A stretch of DNA of 64,000 nt from Gilliamella apis (GCF_002142155.1 NZ_NASD01000002.1:62001-126000); one strand, 5' to 3'. Positions 54,358 through 63,750 are shown, counted from the first letter of the stretch. Translations and numbers: made by a program. Notes: a model not told the origin generated them from the sequence alone.

Positions 54358-55902
54358 ATGAAACGCCGAAATTTTATAATGAATATTACCGCTGCCGTTG
54401 GTGGTTTAATTGCGACTAAAGCCATTGCCAAATTGGATCATTCATCAATGTCTGACATGGTTTGTGATGTTAAATCTGATAATTGTGATAAGGGGGACAA
54501 CATGCACGATCATATGAATATGAATATGAACAACAAACAACCACAAAAACTATTATCTACTTCAGCACTACCAAAAGGTCATGATTTACCCAAATTCCAG
54601 CTGTTAAAAAATAGTAGTCATCAATCAGGTATATTTGAAGCTACTATTGAAGCCAAACCTGTAAAAATTGTATTAACGCCTGATATCACTACAGAATTTT
54701 GGGCTTACAATGATTCAATACCTGGGCCACTTATTGAAGTTTATGAAGGTGATAAAGTCAAATTGACAGTAAAAAATAGACTGTCACAATCAACAACGGT
54801 GCACTGGCATGGTTTACTTGTGCCATCAAATCAAGATGGTAATCCACAAGATGAAATACCTGCAGGCAGTGAACGTATTTACGAATTTGCCATTCCCGAA
54901 GGCAGTGCAGGTACCTATTGGTATCATCCTCATGGTCATAACACCGTTGCTGAACAAGTCGCTAGAGGATTAGCGGGAGTATTTATAGTTCGTAGTAAAA
55001 AAGACCCTTTAGAATCTTTACCGGAACTAAATTGGTTTTTCTCAGATCTGAAACTGACAGACAAAGGAGAAATTGCCGATAACTCAATGACTGATTGGAT
55101 GAATGGTCGAGAAGGACAATTTGTATTAATTAATGGTGGTTATCGTCCAAAAATGAAAGTTAATACTGCAACACGTGTTCGTGTTTGGAATGCCTGTTCT
55201 GGACGTTATCTTAACCTTTCAATTCCAGGTTGTGATGTCTTTTTAGTGGGTAGTGATGGTGGATTAATGCCTGAACCAATTTCCCTTGAAAAGCCACTAT
55301 TATTATCACCTGCCGAACGCGCAGAATTGGTAATTTTACCCAAACAAACCGGTACGGTTTACTTACAATCAATTGGTTATGATCGCGGTAAGATGGGAAA
55401 TGTACCACCAGAACAAGATATAATACTTGCTGAATTAGAGTTACAACAAGCAAATTCGATTGTTTTACCTTCGCCATTACGAACTCTACCTAAAATTGGT
55501 GAAGCAAAAGCGTATAAAACGCTTGAATATACAGAGGTCATGGACAAGAACGAACCAAGAGGTGGCATGCTGTTTTTAATTAATGGCAAACGCCATGATA
55601 TGAAACGAATTGATCTAGAAAGCAAAATCCATGATGTTGAGGAATGGACAATATTTAATAATTCACATATGGATCATAATTTCCATATTCATGGTACACA
55701 ATTCACGGTTGTATCGCATGAATTTGATGGTAAAAAATATCCACCAGAATATATTGCATTAAAAGATACCATCAATTTACGTCCTCACGAAAAAATCACC
55801 ATAAAAATTCAACAAAATATGCCAGGATTACGCATGTATCATTGCCATATTGTTGAACATGAAACACTCGGTATGATGGGACAATTAATGGTTAAGGATT
55901 AG
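54358..55902 (+). CDS. cueO: Multicopper oxidase CueO-type
   Basis: CueO oxidises Cu(I) to the less toxic Cu(II) in the periplasm. The 514-residue protein begins with a Tat-type signal (KRRNFIM, then a hydrophobic run to about residue 24). A Met/His/Asp-rich stretch follows (MHDHMNMNMNN, about 45-55). Cupredoxin copper motifs are complete: HWHG at 149-152, YWYHPHGH, HNFHIHG and HCHIVEHETLGMM, where Cys496, His501 and Met506 are the type-1 ligands. Length matches E. coli CueO (516). Unlike E. coli CueO, the Met-rich segment is at the N-terminus rather than in a late insertion. A terminator follows directly. Confidence 0.88.
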   Translation: MKRRNFIMNITAAVGGLIATKAIAKLDHSSMSDMVCDVKSDNCDKGDNMHDHMNMNMNNKQPQKLLSTSALPKGHDLPKFQLLKNSSHQSGIFEATIEAKPVKIVLTPDITTEFWAYNDSIPGPLIEVYEGDKVKLTVKNRLSQSTTVHWHGLLVPSNQDGNPQDEIPAGSERIYEFAIPEGSAGTYWYHPHGHNTVAEQVARGLAGVFIVRSKKDPLESLPELNWFFSDLKLTDKGEIADNSMTDWMNGREGQFVLINGGYRPKMKVNTATRVRVWNACSGRYLNLSIPGCDVFLVGSDGGLMPEPISLEKPLLLSPAERAELVILPKQTGTVYLQSIGYDRGKMGNVPPEQDIILAELELQQANSIVLPSPLRTLPKIGEAKAYKTLEYTEVMDKNEPRGGMLFLINGKRHDMKRIDLESKIHDVEEWTIFNNSHMDHNFHIHGTQFTVVSHEFDGKKYPPEYIALKDTINLRPHEKITIKIQQNMPGLRMYHCHIVEHETLGMMGQLMVKD

Positions 55903-55910
55903 TTAACTAT

Positions 55911-55941
55911 ATACCCACTATAAAACATGGTGGGTATTTTT
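55911..55941 (+). terminator. Rho-independent terminator of the multicopper oxidase gene
   Basis: ATACCCAC (55911-55918) and GTGGGTAT (55930-55937) form a perfect 8-bp stem with an 11-base loop, followed by five T (55937-55941). It starts eight bases after the stop codon. Confidence 0.85.
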
Positions 55942-56034
55942 AATTACTATTACCATAAAAATTCGAATATTCAGACAGTTTATTAATCAATAATAGTTTT
56001 TCATTTTGGCAAAAAATGCTAAGATACTGCGGTT

Positions 56035-56379
56035 ATGACTATGATTAATTACTGGCAACATATAAGTAAACGCCTTATTATTAAAACCGCATTATCGCAC
56101 TTATTATTAGGTGTAATTGCTACTGGGTTCGGTTTTTACCAACAAAATGCTTTACCAGTTCAATCAGTTACTACTCAAGTTGGTATTATTGCGATTACCG
56201 AAATAGTTCAAGATCAGCAAATTCCAACTAAAAAAGCCTCGCAAATCTTATCTTTGTCACCAAAACAGCATTACGATAAGCAAATTATCGTACGAAATTA
56301 TGACGAAGTTAGTCCAAATACTGTTATTCGATTATCTCCCTATAATGGAATAAGAGCCGGTCCAAACGCTACCGCTTAA
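56035..56379 (+). CDS. secM: Secretion monitor SecM with a divergent arrest peptide
   Basis: SecM senses secretion capacity: its nascent chain stalls the ribosome until pulled by the Sec machinery, which exposes the secA start. The 114-residue product lies 87 bases upstream of secA. It has an N-terminal signal-like segment (ALSHLLLGVIATGFGFY, about residues 20-36) and ends LSPYNGIRAGPNATA. GIRAGP matches the arrest core of E. coli SecM exactly, including the stall-site Pro. However the upstream arrest residues are not kept: the positions of F150, W155 and I156 are Pro, Arg and Leu. It is shorter than E. coli SecM (170). Identity is supported by the motif and location; stalling strength is unknown. 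Confidence 0.88.
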   Translation: MTMINYWQHISKRLIIKTALSHLLLGVIATGFGFYQQNALPVQSVTTQVGIIAITEIVQDQQIPTKKASQILSLSPKQHYDKQIIVRNYDEVSPNTVIRLSPYNGIRAGPNATA

Positions 56380-56466
56380 TAGATTTTACATAATCAAATT
56401 AATTAATTTATTCAATAAGGTTTAATCCTTATATCTCCCATTATAAAAAACAATAAGAGAAAAGTT

Positions 56467-59196
56467 ATGTTATTAAAATTATTAACTAAAGTATTCGGTA
56501 GCCGTAATGAACGCGTATTAAAATCTATGCGTAAGCGTGTTGAAACCATCAATGCCCTTGAACCAGCAATGGAAGCATTAAGCGATGATGAACTTAAGGC
56601 AAAAACTAACGAATTTAAACAAAAAATTGCCGACGGTACAAAATTAGACGATATATTAGAAGAAGCTTTTGCCGTAGTCCGTGAAGCAAGTAAGCGTGTA
56701 TTTGGTATGCGTCATTTTGATGTGCAATTAATTGGTGGTATGGTTCTAAATGAACGTTGTATAGCTGAAATGCGTACCGGTGAAGGTAAAACATTAACCG
56801 CAACGTTGCCTGCTTATTTAAATGCGTTAACCGGTAAAGGCGTACATGTTGTCACAGTTAATGATTATTTAGCACAGCGTGATGCTGAAAATAATCGCCC
56901 TTTATTCGAATTTTTAGGATTAACGGTGGGAATCAATTTACCTAATATGCCACCACATATAAAACGTGAAGCTTACAATGCCGACATCACTTATGGTACT
57001 AACAACGAATATGGGTTTGACTATTTGCGTGACAATATGGTCTTTAGTAAAGAGGCCCGAGTACAACGCCCACTTCATTATGCTTTAGTGGATGAGGTCG
57101 ATTCAATTTTAATTGATGAAGCAAGAACACCACTAATTATTTCTGGTCAAGCAGAAGACAGCTCAGATAGATATGTTAGTATCGATAAAATCATTCCACA
57201 TTTAATCCGTCAAGAAAAAGAAGATTCGGATCAGTTCCAAGGTGATGGAGACTTCTCAATTGATGAAAAATCTCGTCAGGTTAACTTAACCGAACGAGGT
57301 TTAATTAAGGTTGAAGAATTACTAATAAAACAAGGCATTATGAAAGGTGATGAATCACTTTACGCACCTAGTAATATTGTACTAATGCACCATGTTAATG
57401 CAGCGCTTCGTGCCCATCACTTATTCCATCGTGATGTTGATTATATTGTTAGAGACAATGAAATCGTTATTGTTGATGAACATACAGGCCGTACAATGGA
57501 TGGTCGTCGTTGGTCTGACGGTTTACACCAAGCGGTTGAAGCTAAAGAGCATGTTAAAATTCAAAATGAGAATCAAACATTAGCCTCTATCACTTTCCAA
57601 AATTATTTCCGTCTCTATGAAAAATTAGCTGGTATGACAGGTACTGCTGATACTGAAGCTTTCGAATTTAACCAAATTTATGGTTTGGATACTATTGTAA
57701 TTCCTACCAACCGACCTATGGTAAGAAAAGATCAGCCTGATCTTGTCTATATGACCGAAAAAGAAAAGATCGATGCTATCGTGGCTGATGTACAAGCTTG
57801 TGTTAAACGAGGACAACCGGTATTAGTCGGTACTGCATCTATCGAGAAATCAGAGCTTGTCTCACATGCCTTTAAAAAAGCAGGCATCAAACATAATGTT
57901 CTTAACGCCAAATTCCATGCGCAAGAAGCCGAAATTATTGCTGACGCAGGTAGTAAAGGGGCCGTAACAATCGCAACGAATATGGCTGGTCGTGGTACAG
58001 ATATTATGCTTGGTGGTAACTGGCAAAGTGAAGTTGCAAAATTAGAAAATCCTACTGAAGCAGATATCGAAAAAGCGAAACAAGCATGGCAAGCGAAACA
58101 TGAAGAAGTTATTGAACTAGGTGGATTATATATTCTTGGTACAGAACGTCATGAATCACGCCGAATTGATAATCAATTACGTGGTCGTGCTGGTCGTCAA
58201 GGGGATCCAGGCGCTTCTCGCTTTTATCTATCATTAGAAGACCCACTAATGCGTATCTTCGCATCAGATCGTGTCGGTAATATGATGCGTAAATTTGGTA
58301 TGAAAGAAGGTGAAGCAATTGAACATCCATGGATTACTAAAGCTATCGCTAATGCTCAGAAAAAAGTTGAAAGTCGCAACTTTGATATTCGTAAACAATT
58401 ACTTGAATATGATGATGTTGCCAATGATCAACGTAAAGCTATTTATAGCCAACGCAATGATTTATTAGATAACGTAGATATCAAAGAGACAATTGATTCA
58501 ATACGTGGGGATGTATTTTCGACGGTTATTGATCAATATATTCCACCACAATCGATTGAAGAAATGTGGGATGTTGCTGGATTAGAAGCAGCCTTAAAAA
58601 ATGATTTCGATTTAGATTTACCTATCGCTAAATGGCTTGATGAAGAGCAAAATCTTCATGAAGAAAATTTACGTGAACGCATCTTACAACTTGCACAAGA
58701 TAAATATCTTGAAAAAGAAACTGCAGCTGGCGCTGACGCCTTCAGACAATTCGAAAAAAGCGTTATGTTACAAACACTTGATACGTTATGGAAAGAGCAT
58801 TTATCTGCTATGGATTATTTACGTCAAGGCATTCATTTACGAGGATATGCACAAAAAGATCCTAAACAGGAATACAAACGTGAATCATTCAATATGTTTG
58901 CCAATATGTTAGAATCTTTGAAATATGATGTAATTGGTATTTTAAGCCGCGTACAAATTCGTTCACAAGAAGAAGTTGATGAAGCTGAACGTCAACGTCA
59001 AGCTGAAATTGAAAGATTAATGGCGAAACAACAGGCTAACCATGAATCAGTGACCGGTATTGATGGTGAGAATGATGGGCAAGCATCAAATTCATCACAA
59101 CCGATTGTCCGCACGCAAGCTAAAGTAGGACGTAATGATCCTTGTCCATGTGGATCTGGAAAAAAATATAAACATTGTCATGGAGCTGTTAATTAA
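56467..59196 (+). CDS. secA: Preprotein translocase ATPase SecA
   Basis: SecA drives secretory proteins through SecYEG. The 909-residue product closely follows E. coli SecA (901). Walker A is RTGEGKT with Lys108; DEAD-like [54 protein letters not shown] and [17 protein letters not shown] cover NBD1, PPXD and NBD2. The helical scaffold and wing domains follow, and the C-terminal zinc site [14 protein letters not shown] binds SecB. Acidic repeats [18 protein letters not shown] form the linker. AGAG precedes the ATG. It lies downstream of secM and before mutT, the enterobacterial order. Confidence 0.98.
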   Translation: MLLKLLTKVFGSRNERVLKSMRKRVETINALEPAMEALSDDELKAKTNEFKQKIADGTKLDDILEEAFAVVREASKRVFGMRHFDVQLIGGMVLNERCIAEMRTGEGKTLTATLPAYLNALTGKGVHVVTVNDYLAQRDAENNRPLFEFLGLTVGINLPNMPPHIKREAYNADITYGTNNEYGFDYLRDNMVFSKEARVQRPLHYALVDEVDSILIDEARTPLIISGQAEDSSDRYVSIDKIIPHLIRQEKEDSDQFQGDGDFSIDEKSRQVNLTERGLIKVEELLIKQGIMKGDESLYAPSNIVLMHHVNAALRAHHLFHRDVDYIVRDNEIVIVDEHTGRTMDGRRWSDGLHQAVEAKEHVKIQNENQTLASITFQNYFRLYEKLAGMTGTADTEAFEFNQIYGLDTIVIPTNRPMVRKDQPDLVYMTEKEKIDAIVADVQACVKRGQPVLVGTASIEKSELVSHAFKKAGIKHNVLNAKFHAQEAEIIADAGSKGAVTIATNMAGRGTDIMLGGNWQSEVAKLENPTEADIEKAKQAWQAKHEEVIELGGLYILGTERHESRRIDNQLRGRAGRQGDPGASRFYLSLEDPLMRIFASDRVGNMMRKFGMKEGEAIEHPWITKAIANAQKKVESRNFDIRKQLLEYDDVANDQRKAIYSQRNDLLDNVDIKETIDSIRGDVFSTVIDQYIPPQSIEEMWDVAGLEAALKNDFDLDLPIAKWLDEEQNLHEENLRERILQLAQDKYLEKETAAGADAFRQFEKSVMLQTLDTLWKEHLSAMDYLRQGIHLRGYAQKDPKQEYKRESFNMFANMLESLKYDVIGILSRVQIRSQEEVDEAERQRQAEIERLMAKQQANHESVTGIDGENDGQASNSSQPIVRTQAKVGRNDPCPCGSGKKYKHCHGAVN

Positions 59197-59266
59197 GCCA
59201 AAAATTTAGTATGATTAAACAATATTGATGTTTAAATCAACGAATTTTGTTACTTAAAAATCAAAA

Positions 59267-59286
59267 GGGAAAGCATAGTCTTTCCC
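59267..59286 (+). terminator. Hairpin after secA
   Basis: GGGAAAG (59267-59273) and CTTTCCC (59280-59286) form a perfect 7-bp stem with a six-base loop, 70 bases after the secA stop and 27 bases before mutT. There is no strong T run, so it may only weaken read-through into mutT. Confidence 0.5.
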
Positions 59287-59313
59287 TAACTTTAATCATA
59301 AACAGACAGGACC

Positions 59314-59718
59314 ATGAAAAAACATACTGAAATTGCTGTAGGTATAATTCGTTCACAAGATTGTCAAATTTTTATCACCCAACGCGGTGAAGATTCTCAT
59401 CTTGCTGGTTTTTGGGAGTTCCCTGGCGGAAAAATCGAAACTGGTGAAACACCTTATCAAACATTAGAACGCGAAATAGCCGAAGAAGTCGATATCCACA
59501 TTCATCAGGCTCAATTTTTAAAAACCTTTGAACACAGTTATGATGATCGCGATATCACAATTCATGCCTACTTAGTAGAAGAATGGGATGGCGTCCCTTT
59601 TGCGAAAGAAGGGCAACCAAGCCGTTGGATTGATCAAGAAGATCTGAATGCAGATGAATTTCCTGATGCTAATAGACTAATTATTGAAATGCTTAAAAAT
59701 TTAGATAAGCAAATTTAA
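59314..59718 (+). CDS. mutT: 8-oxo-dGTP diphosphatase MutT
   Basis: MutT removes oxidised guanine nucleotides from the pool. The 134-residue Nudix protein has the Nudix box GGKIETGETPYQTLEREIAEEV (residues 39-60) with the catalytic Glu residues in REIAEEV, and the start EIAVGIIRSQDCQIFITQRG. Length is close to E. coli MutT (129). It follows secA as in E. coli. The C-terminal RWIDQEDLNADEFPDANRL also fits MutT. Other Nudix hydrolases share the box, but position and length make MutT the best call. Confidence 0.93.
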   Translation: MKKHTEIAVGIIRSQDCQIFITQRGEDSHLAGFWEFPGGKIETGETPYQTLEREIAEEVDIHIHQAQFLKTFEHSYDDRDITIHAYLVEEWDGVPFAKEGQPSRWIDQEDLNADEFPDANRLIIEMLKNLDKQI

Positions 59719-59954
59719 TTTATCACTAATATTAGTTAAGAATTTGGCTTGTCAGCTATTCTTAGCTAAGGTCTCACCAAAAATTTCATTGTGATTTAAT
59801 TTGCTATACTTCGACCAAAATTGATTAAAATTCAATCATTCATTTCCCTGCCACTGGATTAATATCCCCAATATGCGTATTATTAACGCGATTTTCTCTT
59901 AATTTTGACAATTATTAGAGATTATCTTGTTTATTTTAAGAAGGTATAAAAACA

Positions 59955-60170
59955 ATGAAAGAATATAAAGTAGTAATTTATCAAGAAGGCGCTTTGTCTT
60001 CAATGCTCTTAGGTGCAGCTAATGCAAATCCTGAAAAATTTGGTGCTTTTTTAAATGATAATGCACAACAAGGTTGGCGTGTTATAACAATGCAAAAAGA
60101 TATGCGCCGTTTGTTTTTATTCTGGCGACGAGAAGCTTACTTAGTTGTAATGGAACGAGATCGTAGCTAA
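59955..60170 (+). CDS. DUF4177 family protein
   Basis: This 71-residue small soluble protein has an N-terminal beta strand (EYKVVIYQEG), a middle helix (NPEKFGAFLNDNAQQGW) and C-terminal strands (RVITMQKDMRRLFLFWRREAYLVVMER). This EYKV... LN..A..GW.V pattern is characteristic of DUF4177, whose function is unknown. An AGAAGG site lies 9-14 bases before the ATG. It stands alone after a 236-base gap from mutT, in which I see no other feature. Confidence 0.85.
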   Translation: MKEYKVVIYQEGALSSMLLGAANANPEKFGAFLNDNAQQGWRVITMQKDMRRLFLFWRREAYLVVMERDRS

Positions 60171-60203
60171 TAAAATAGAATAAAACCTTTTCTATATTAC
60201 TAT

Positions 60204-60238
60204 TAGGAATCAATGCAAATTAACTATATTGATTCCTA
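60204..60238. terminator. Bidirectional hairpin between the DUF4177 gene and the transporter genes
   Basis: TAGGAATCAAT (60204-60214) and ATTGATTCCTA (60228-60238) form a perfect 11-bp stem with a 13-base loop between two convergent genes. T runs are short on both sides, so it is a probable but not strong terminator. Confidence 0.5.
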
Positions 60239-60265
60239 TTAAAAAAGTGATTATCTTAATACTAT

Positions 60266-60655
60266 TTATTCTACTGATTTACGATGTAACCTCTGCTCAG
60301 CCAAAGCAAGAAAAACAATCCCAACAATAATAGACAATGCCCCTAGTAGGCGCGTAAGCGTAATTTGTTCATTAAATGCAACAACCGATACAAACATCAC
60401 AGTAACAAGTTGCAAATGCGATGCAGCAAAAGCTGGGCCAACTGGCGCTTTTTTTAACAATACCATCCAAGTGATAAATGCTCCAGCATATCCAACCATA
60501 ACTAAATATGCCCACCCATGACTAAAAATTCTTAACAACCAACTCATATTTGCTTCAAAAGGCAAGGCTGAAATAGCCGTAAGTTTAAAAAAAGTTTGCC
60601 CAAAAGTATCAAAAAAGAGCAACAAGACAAAACCGATGATATAAAACTTTTTCAT
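60266..60655 (-). CDS. Small DMT/EamA-type transporter subunit, second of a pair
   Basis: This 129-residue membrane protein has four predicted helices (about 5-24, 38-60, 66-90 and 98-122) and belongs to the drug/metabolite transporter superfamily in half-size form, like SMR or ArnE/ArnF proteins. It starts where the partner gene (60655-61008) stops, one base overlapping, so the two are made together and probably form a heterodimer. Family-like features are KKAPVGPAFAASHLQLVTVM in helix 3 and RLLGALSIIVGIVFLAL in helix 4. Substrate is unknown. The short C-terminal tail is basic. Confidence 0.8.
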   Translation of the reverse strand: MKKFYIIGFVLLLFFDTFGQTFFKLTAISALPFEANMSWLLRIFSHGWAYLVMVGYAGAFITWMVLLKKAPVGPAFAASHLQLVTVMFVSVVAFNEQITLTRLLGALSIIVGIVFLALAEQRLHRKSVE

Positions 60656-61008
60656 TAAGTTAATCCTACTAATATCACGCCGGTAGTTATAAAAAATATC
60701 CCTAGTAATCGAAAGGGGGTTAGATGTTCTTTAAATAAGATGCGCCCAGCAAGCATCACGGTGATCATATTAAAAGAGCCTAATAAGATCCCTTGTGATA
60801 GTGGAACCTCACTTAAAAATGCTAACCAAAACACAAAACCAATGAAATAAGAACCAAATCCTAACCACAGCCATATATTACCGAATAATTTCTGCCAATA
60901 ACGGCCATCTTTATCATTAGAGGTCACTGCGGCATATTTAAAAGCAACTTGCCCTACTGTGTCACAAACAATATTAACTAACCATAATAAAATAATTAAG
61001 GTTGACAT
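60655..61008 (-). CDS. Small DMT/EamA-type transporter subunit, first of a pair
   Basis: This half-size drug/metabolite transporter has 117 residues and four predicted helices. The first helix has the early VNIVCDTVGQVAFKYA element; helix 3 reads SEVPLSQGILLGSFNMITVMLAG and helix 4 RLLGIFFITTGVILVGL, similar in layout to SMR/ArnE proteins. The chosen ATG lies 13 bases inside the end of zur; a TTG three codons earlier is less likely. It overlaps its partner gene by one base. Being tied to zur at the translation level raises the possibility of a metal- or metallophore-related role, which is speculation. Confidence 0.8.
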   Translation of the reverse strand: MSTLIILLWLVNIVCDTVGQVAFKYAAVTSNDKDGRYWQKLFGNIWLWLGFGSYFIGFVFWLAFLSEVPLSQGILLGSFNMITVMLAGRILFKEHLTPFRLLGIFFITTGVILVGLT

Positions 61009-61430
61009 GAATGACAAATTCCATGAATTTCAAGCACACTATGTTTTATTAAAAATTCACTTTGTGTTGCTAATAACTTCAATTGACTTTCAATATTTTC
61101 AGAGTGCTTTTCGATAATCTGATGACAATTATCACAAATAAATAAAATGGATATATGTTGCGGGTCATGAAAATGCGGACAAATAATATAACAGTTAGTT
61201 GACTCCACCTTATGAATAAAACCTTGTTCAAGTAAAAATTCCAGAGCACGATAAATTGTTGGTGGTTTAGCTTGTGGTTCACTGACTTTTAAAAGATCTA
61301 AAAGATCATATGCGCTCATTGCTCTATTGGCTTTAAGCATAATATTTAAAACGGTTTTACGCTGAGTGGTCAGCTTAATACCTCGTTTTTTGCATAAAGT
61401 TTCAACTTTTTCAATCAGCAAGTTATGCAT
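60996..61430 (-). CDS. zur: Zinc uptake regulator Zur (Fur family)
   Basis: Zur represses zinc-uptake genes when zinc is bound. The 144-residue Fur-family protein has an N-terminal winged helix (GIKLTTQRKTVLNIMLKA, then PPTIYRALEFLLEQGFIHKV) and a C-terminal dimerisation domain. Two CxxC pairs, ICDNCHQ and ICHSCQ, form the structural zinc site. The spacing HFHDPQHISILFICDNCHQI matches Zur rather than Fur, which has an HHDH-type regulatory site. Length is somewhat less than E. coli Zur (171). Its end overlaps the downstream transporter gene. rnfH lies 19 bases upstream. Confidence 0.88.
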   Translation of the reverse strand: MHNLLIEKVETLCKKRGIKLTTQRKTVLNIMLKANRAMSAYDLLDLLKVSEPQAKPPTIYRALEFLLEQGFIHKVESTNCYIICPHFHDPQHISILFICDNCHQIIEKHSENIESQLKLLATQSEFLIKHSVLEIHGICHSCQP

Positions 61431-61449
61431 TCAGTTCCCTTCATTCTAT

Positions 61450-61725
61450 TTATTTCTTTTTCAATGCCGCTTTCTTTCGTCGAATCTCTTTCGGATCATT
61501 GATTAAAGCTCGATATATTTCAATACGATCACCATCTTTTACTTGTTCAGTAAGCTCACAGCGTTTGCCATAAATACCGACAAAATGACCATCTAATTGG
61601 ATATTGCATAATGATAAGATATTGGATTTTGCAATTGCTTGCAAGACATTCGTTTGTTCATCAACTGAACAATCAATAATAGTCGGCTGATTAGGTAGCG
61701 CATATACAACTTGAATATTTATCAT
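61450..61725 (-). CDS. rnfH: RnfH family protein (RatB)
   Basis: This 91-residue protein is of the UPF0125/RnfH ubiquitin-like fold. It has the start INIQVVYALPNQPTIIDCSV, the core VGIYGKRCELTEQVKDGDRI and EIYRALINDPKEIRRKKA, and ends in a Lys-rich tail. Function is not settled; in E. coli it is encoded beside ratA. Here it lies one base after the ratA stop, in the same order as in enterobacteria. Length is close to E. coli RnfH (96). Confidence 0.92.
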   Translation of the reverse strand: MINIQVVYALPNQPTIIDCSVDEQTNVLQAIAKSNILSLCNIQLDGHFVGIYGKRCELTEQVKDGDRIEIYRALINDPKEIRRKKAALKKK

Positions 61726-61726
61726 T

Positions 61727-62155
61727 TTAATATATCTGCCTTGCTCTTTGCGAAAATGCTTTAACCATATTGGTCATCACTTCTTTAAAAATAGGAGAAA
61801 AAACAGCGCCCATTAATTTATTATTAAATTCAAAATCTAAACTAAAGCTAATTTTACTGTTTTGGTTATCCAGTTGAGTAAATTGCCATCGTCCTTTTAA
61901 ATGTTTAAATGGACCATCTAACAATGCCATATCAATTGAATTAGGTTCATTAATCTTATTTATGGTAGTAAATGATTTTTTAAAGCCTAATTTTTCAACT
62001 TCAATAAAAGCAGTTAGAATGTTATCTTGTTTGCTAATAATCCCAGTTGCGATACAATCAGGGACAAATTCGGGGTATTTAGCTATATCGTTAACCAATG
62101 CAAACATTTGTTCGGTTGAATAAGGCTCGATCACCTCATGAAAAACATGTGCCAT
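61727..62155 (-). CDS. ratA: Ribosome association/coenzyme Q-binding START-domain protein RatA
   Basis: RatA belongs to the COQ10/START-like family; the E. coli protein was described as a toxin that blocks 50S-30S association, and homologues bind ubiquinone. The 142-residue protein begins with the motif HEVIEPYSTEQMFALVNDIA and YPEFVPDC, with SKISFSLDFEFNNKLMGAVF and AFSQRARQIY near the end. The ATG at 62155 gives the usual start; the longer frame to 62188 lies too close to the divergent smpB and has no support. It precedes rnfH and diverges from smpB, as in enterobacteria. Confidence 0.92.
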   Translation of the reverse strand: MAHVFHEVIEPYSTEQMFALVNDIAKYPEFVPDCIATGIISKQDNILTAFIEVEKLGFKKSFTTINKINEPNSIDMALLDGPFKHLKGRWQFTQLDNQNSKISFSLDFEFNNKLMGAVFSPIFKEVMTNMVKAFSQRARQIY

Positions 62156-62221
62156 AATAATAAAATTAAAAGTTAAAATTAGTGGCATATAGTATCATGT
62201 AACTCTATAATAACGCACATT

Positions 62222-62704
62222 ATGACTAAGAAAAAATCACATAAGCCGGGTTCGGCAACTATTGCATTAAATAAACGTGCACGCCATGAGTACTTTATTG
62301 AAGAGGAAATTGAAGCAGGTTTATCCCTACAAGGTTGGGAAGTAAAGTCCCTGCGAGCAGGTAAAGCAAATATTAGTGACAGTTATGTGTTACTAAAAAA
62401 TGGTGAAGCATGGTTATTTGGTGCAACAATAACACCATTAAATGTTGCGTCTACACATGTCGTATGTGAACCTATGCGTACTCGAAAATTATTACTTAAT
62501 GAACGTGAATTAAACTCGCTATTTGGCCAAATTAACCGCCAAGGTTATACCGTTGTGGCATTATCCTTATATTGGAAAAATGCTTGGGCAAAGGTAAAAA
62601 TTGGTGTCGCAAAAGGTAAAAAAGAGTACGATAAACGCACCGATATAAAAGAAAGACAGTGGCAAGTTGACAAAGCTCGCATAATGAAAAATGCCAATCG
62701 CTAA
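62222..62704 (+). CDS. smpB: SsrA-binding protein SmpB
   Basis: SmpB binds tmRNA and delivers it to stalled ribosomes for trans-translation. The 160-residue product has [40 protein letters not shown], and the C-terminal basic tail [20 protein letters not shown]. Length equals E. coli SmpB (160). It diverges from ratA by 66 bases, the conserved arrangement. The ssrA gene, often nearby in enterobacteria, is not found in the 29 bases downstream or elsewhere in the window. Confidence 0.97.
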   Translation: MTKKKSHKPGSATIALNKRARHEYFIEEEIEAGLSLQGWEVKSLRAGKANISDSYVLLKNGEAWLFGATITPLNVASTHVVCEPMRTRKLLLNERELNSLFGQINRQGYTVVALSLYWKNAWAKVKIGVAKGKKEYDKRTDIKERQWQVDKARIMKNANR

Positions 62705-62733
62705 TCTTACTTACAACAGCAGCAAATCTTAAA

Positions 62734-63732
62734 TTAACGATGGCGTATAATTTTTGGCTGAATAAAAAATGCCTGATGTTTTAATTCTTTAAAATTTAAT
62801 AAATCATCAATGACATTCACACAAGTCAGCGCCATCTTCTCAAAATCCTGCTCAATTGCATCTATTGGATAGTAACAATAATCAAGATAACTATTGTAAT
62901 CATAAGAACATAAATAGATCTGCTTTGGATCAATTTTAGCTTCGACCAAATAACTCAATACCTCTTGCAGTAAATTACCTGATGGCGTAAAAATAGCTTT
63001 TGGTACCCTACCCAATTTTTGATGAACATTTTTCAACAATTGGTAACCTTTATTTGGACAATAATCATCACTCACCAGCCAATCTCTATCAACTTTTAAT
63101 CCAACACTTTCTAAACCTTGCTTAAATCCCTTAAGTCTAGCTTGAATTGACGTTAACTGAATATCACAGCCAATAAAATAAAATTCATCTAACTTTTCGG
63201 CATAAGGTTTGATTAAATCAGCTACAGATTGCAATGCTTCACTAGTAATAAAAGGTAATGTCGTATCTTTTAGATAACGGTCAAAAAGTAATACTGGTGT
63301 ATTTTGATTAATATCGACATAAAATTGGTCACTATCTAATGAAGTTACCACTATCATTGCATCAACTTTACGTTCAACCAAATTTTGCGCAACTTTAAGT
63401 TCAACTTCTTTATTATAATGACTACAAGTGATCAATAATTGAATATTCTTTTGCCGAAAGCAAGCTTCTAAATGATGCAAAAACATTGAAAAAAAAGAAT
63501 TTGACATATCAGGGACAATAACACCAATAGTATTGGTACTGTTAGCTTTAACTAAATATTGATGAATATGTGATTGATCGCGGTATTTTTCTGCAATAGA
63601 TAAAACTCTTTGTCTAGTTTGCGGAGAAATGCGATATTTTTTATCTCGTTTATTAAATATATGACTGACGGTCGTTGCCGACACGCCAGCCAAACGAGCA
63701 ATATCATTAATTTTCAGTTTATTACTCGCCAT
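62734..63732 (-). CDS. LacI-family transcriptional regulator, Cra/ScrR-like
   Basis: This 332-residue LacI-family protein has the N-terminal helix-turn-helix KINDIARLAGVSATTVSHIFNKRDKKYRIS, read over residues 7-36, a hinge region, and a periplasmic-binding-protein-like effector domain beginning TIGVIVPDMSNSFFSMFLHHLE. The insertion of residues after the recognition helix (KRDKKYRISPQTRQRVL) and the line QLLITCSHYNKEVELKVAQNL resemble the fructose/sucrose regulators Cra and ScrR more than LacI or TreR. The gene lies 18 bases after the stop of the GH172 gene on the same strand, so it probably regulates that operon. The effector sugar is unknown; a fructose derivative is an inference. Confidence 0.85.
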   Translation of the reverse strand: MASNKLKINDIARLAGVSATTVSHIFNKRDKKYRISPQTRQRVLSIAEKYRDQSHIHQYLVKANSTNTIGVIVPDMSNSFFSMFLHHLEACFRQKNIQLLITCSHYNKEVELKVAQNLVERKVDAMIVVTSLDSDQFYVDINQNTPVLLFDRYLKDTTLPFITSEALQSVADLIKPYAEKLDEFYFIGCDIQLTSIQARLKGFKQGLESVGLKVDRDWLVSDDYCPNKGYQLLKNVHQKLGRVPKAIFTPSGNLLQEVLSYLVEAKIDPKQIYLCSYDYNSYLDYCYYPIDAIEQDFEKMALTCVNVIDDLLNFKELKHQAFFIQPKIIRHR

Positions 63733-63750
63733 ATACTAATCACCTTAATA

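Noticed and set aside
62705-62733. ssrA (tmRNA) expected near smpB
   Set aside because: Only 29 bases separate smpB from the next gene, and no tmRNA-like ends are present.
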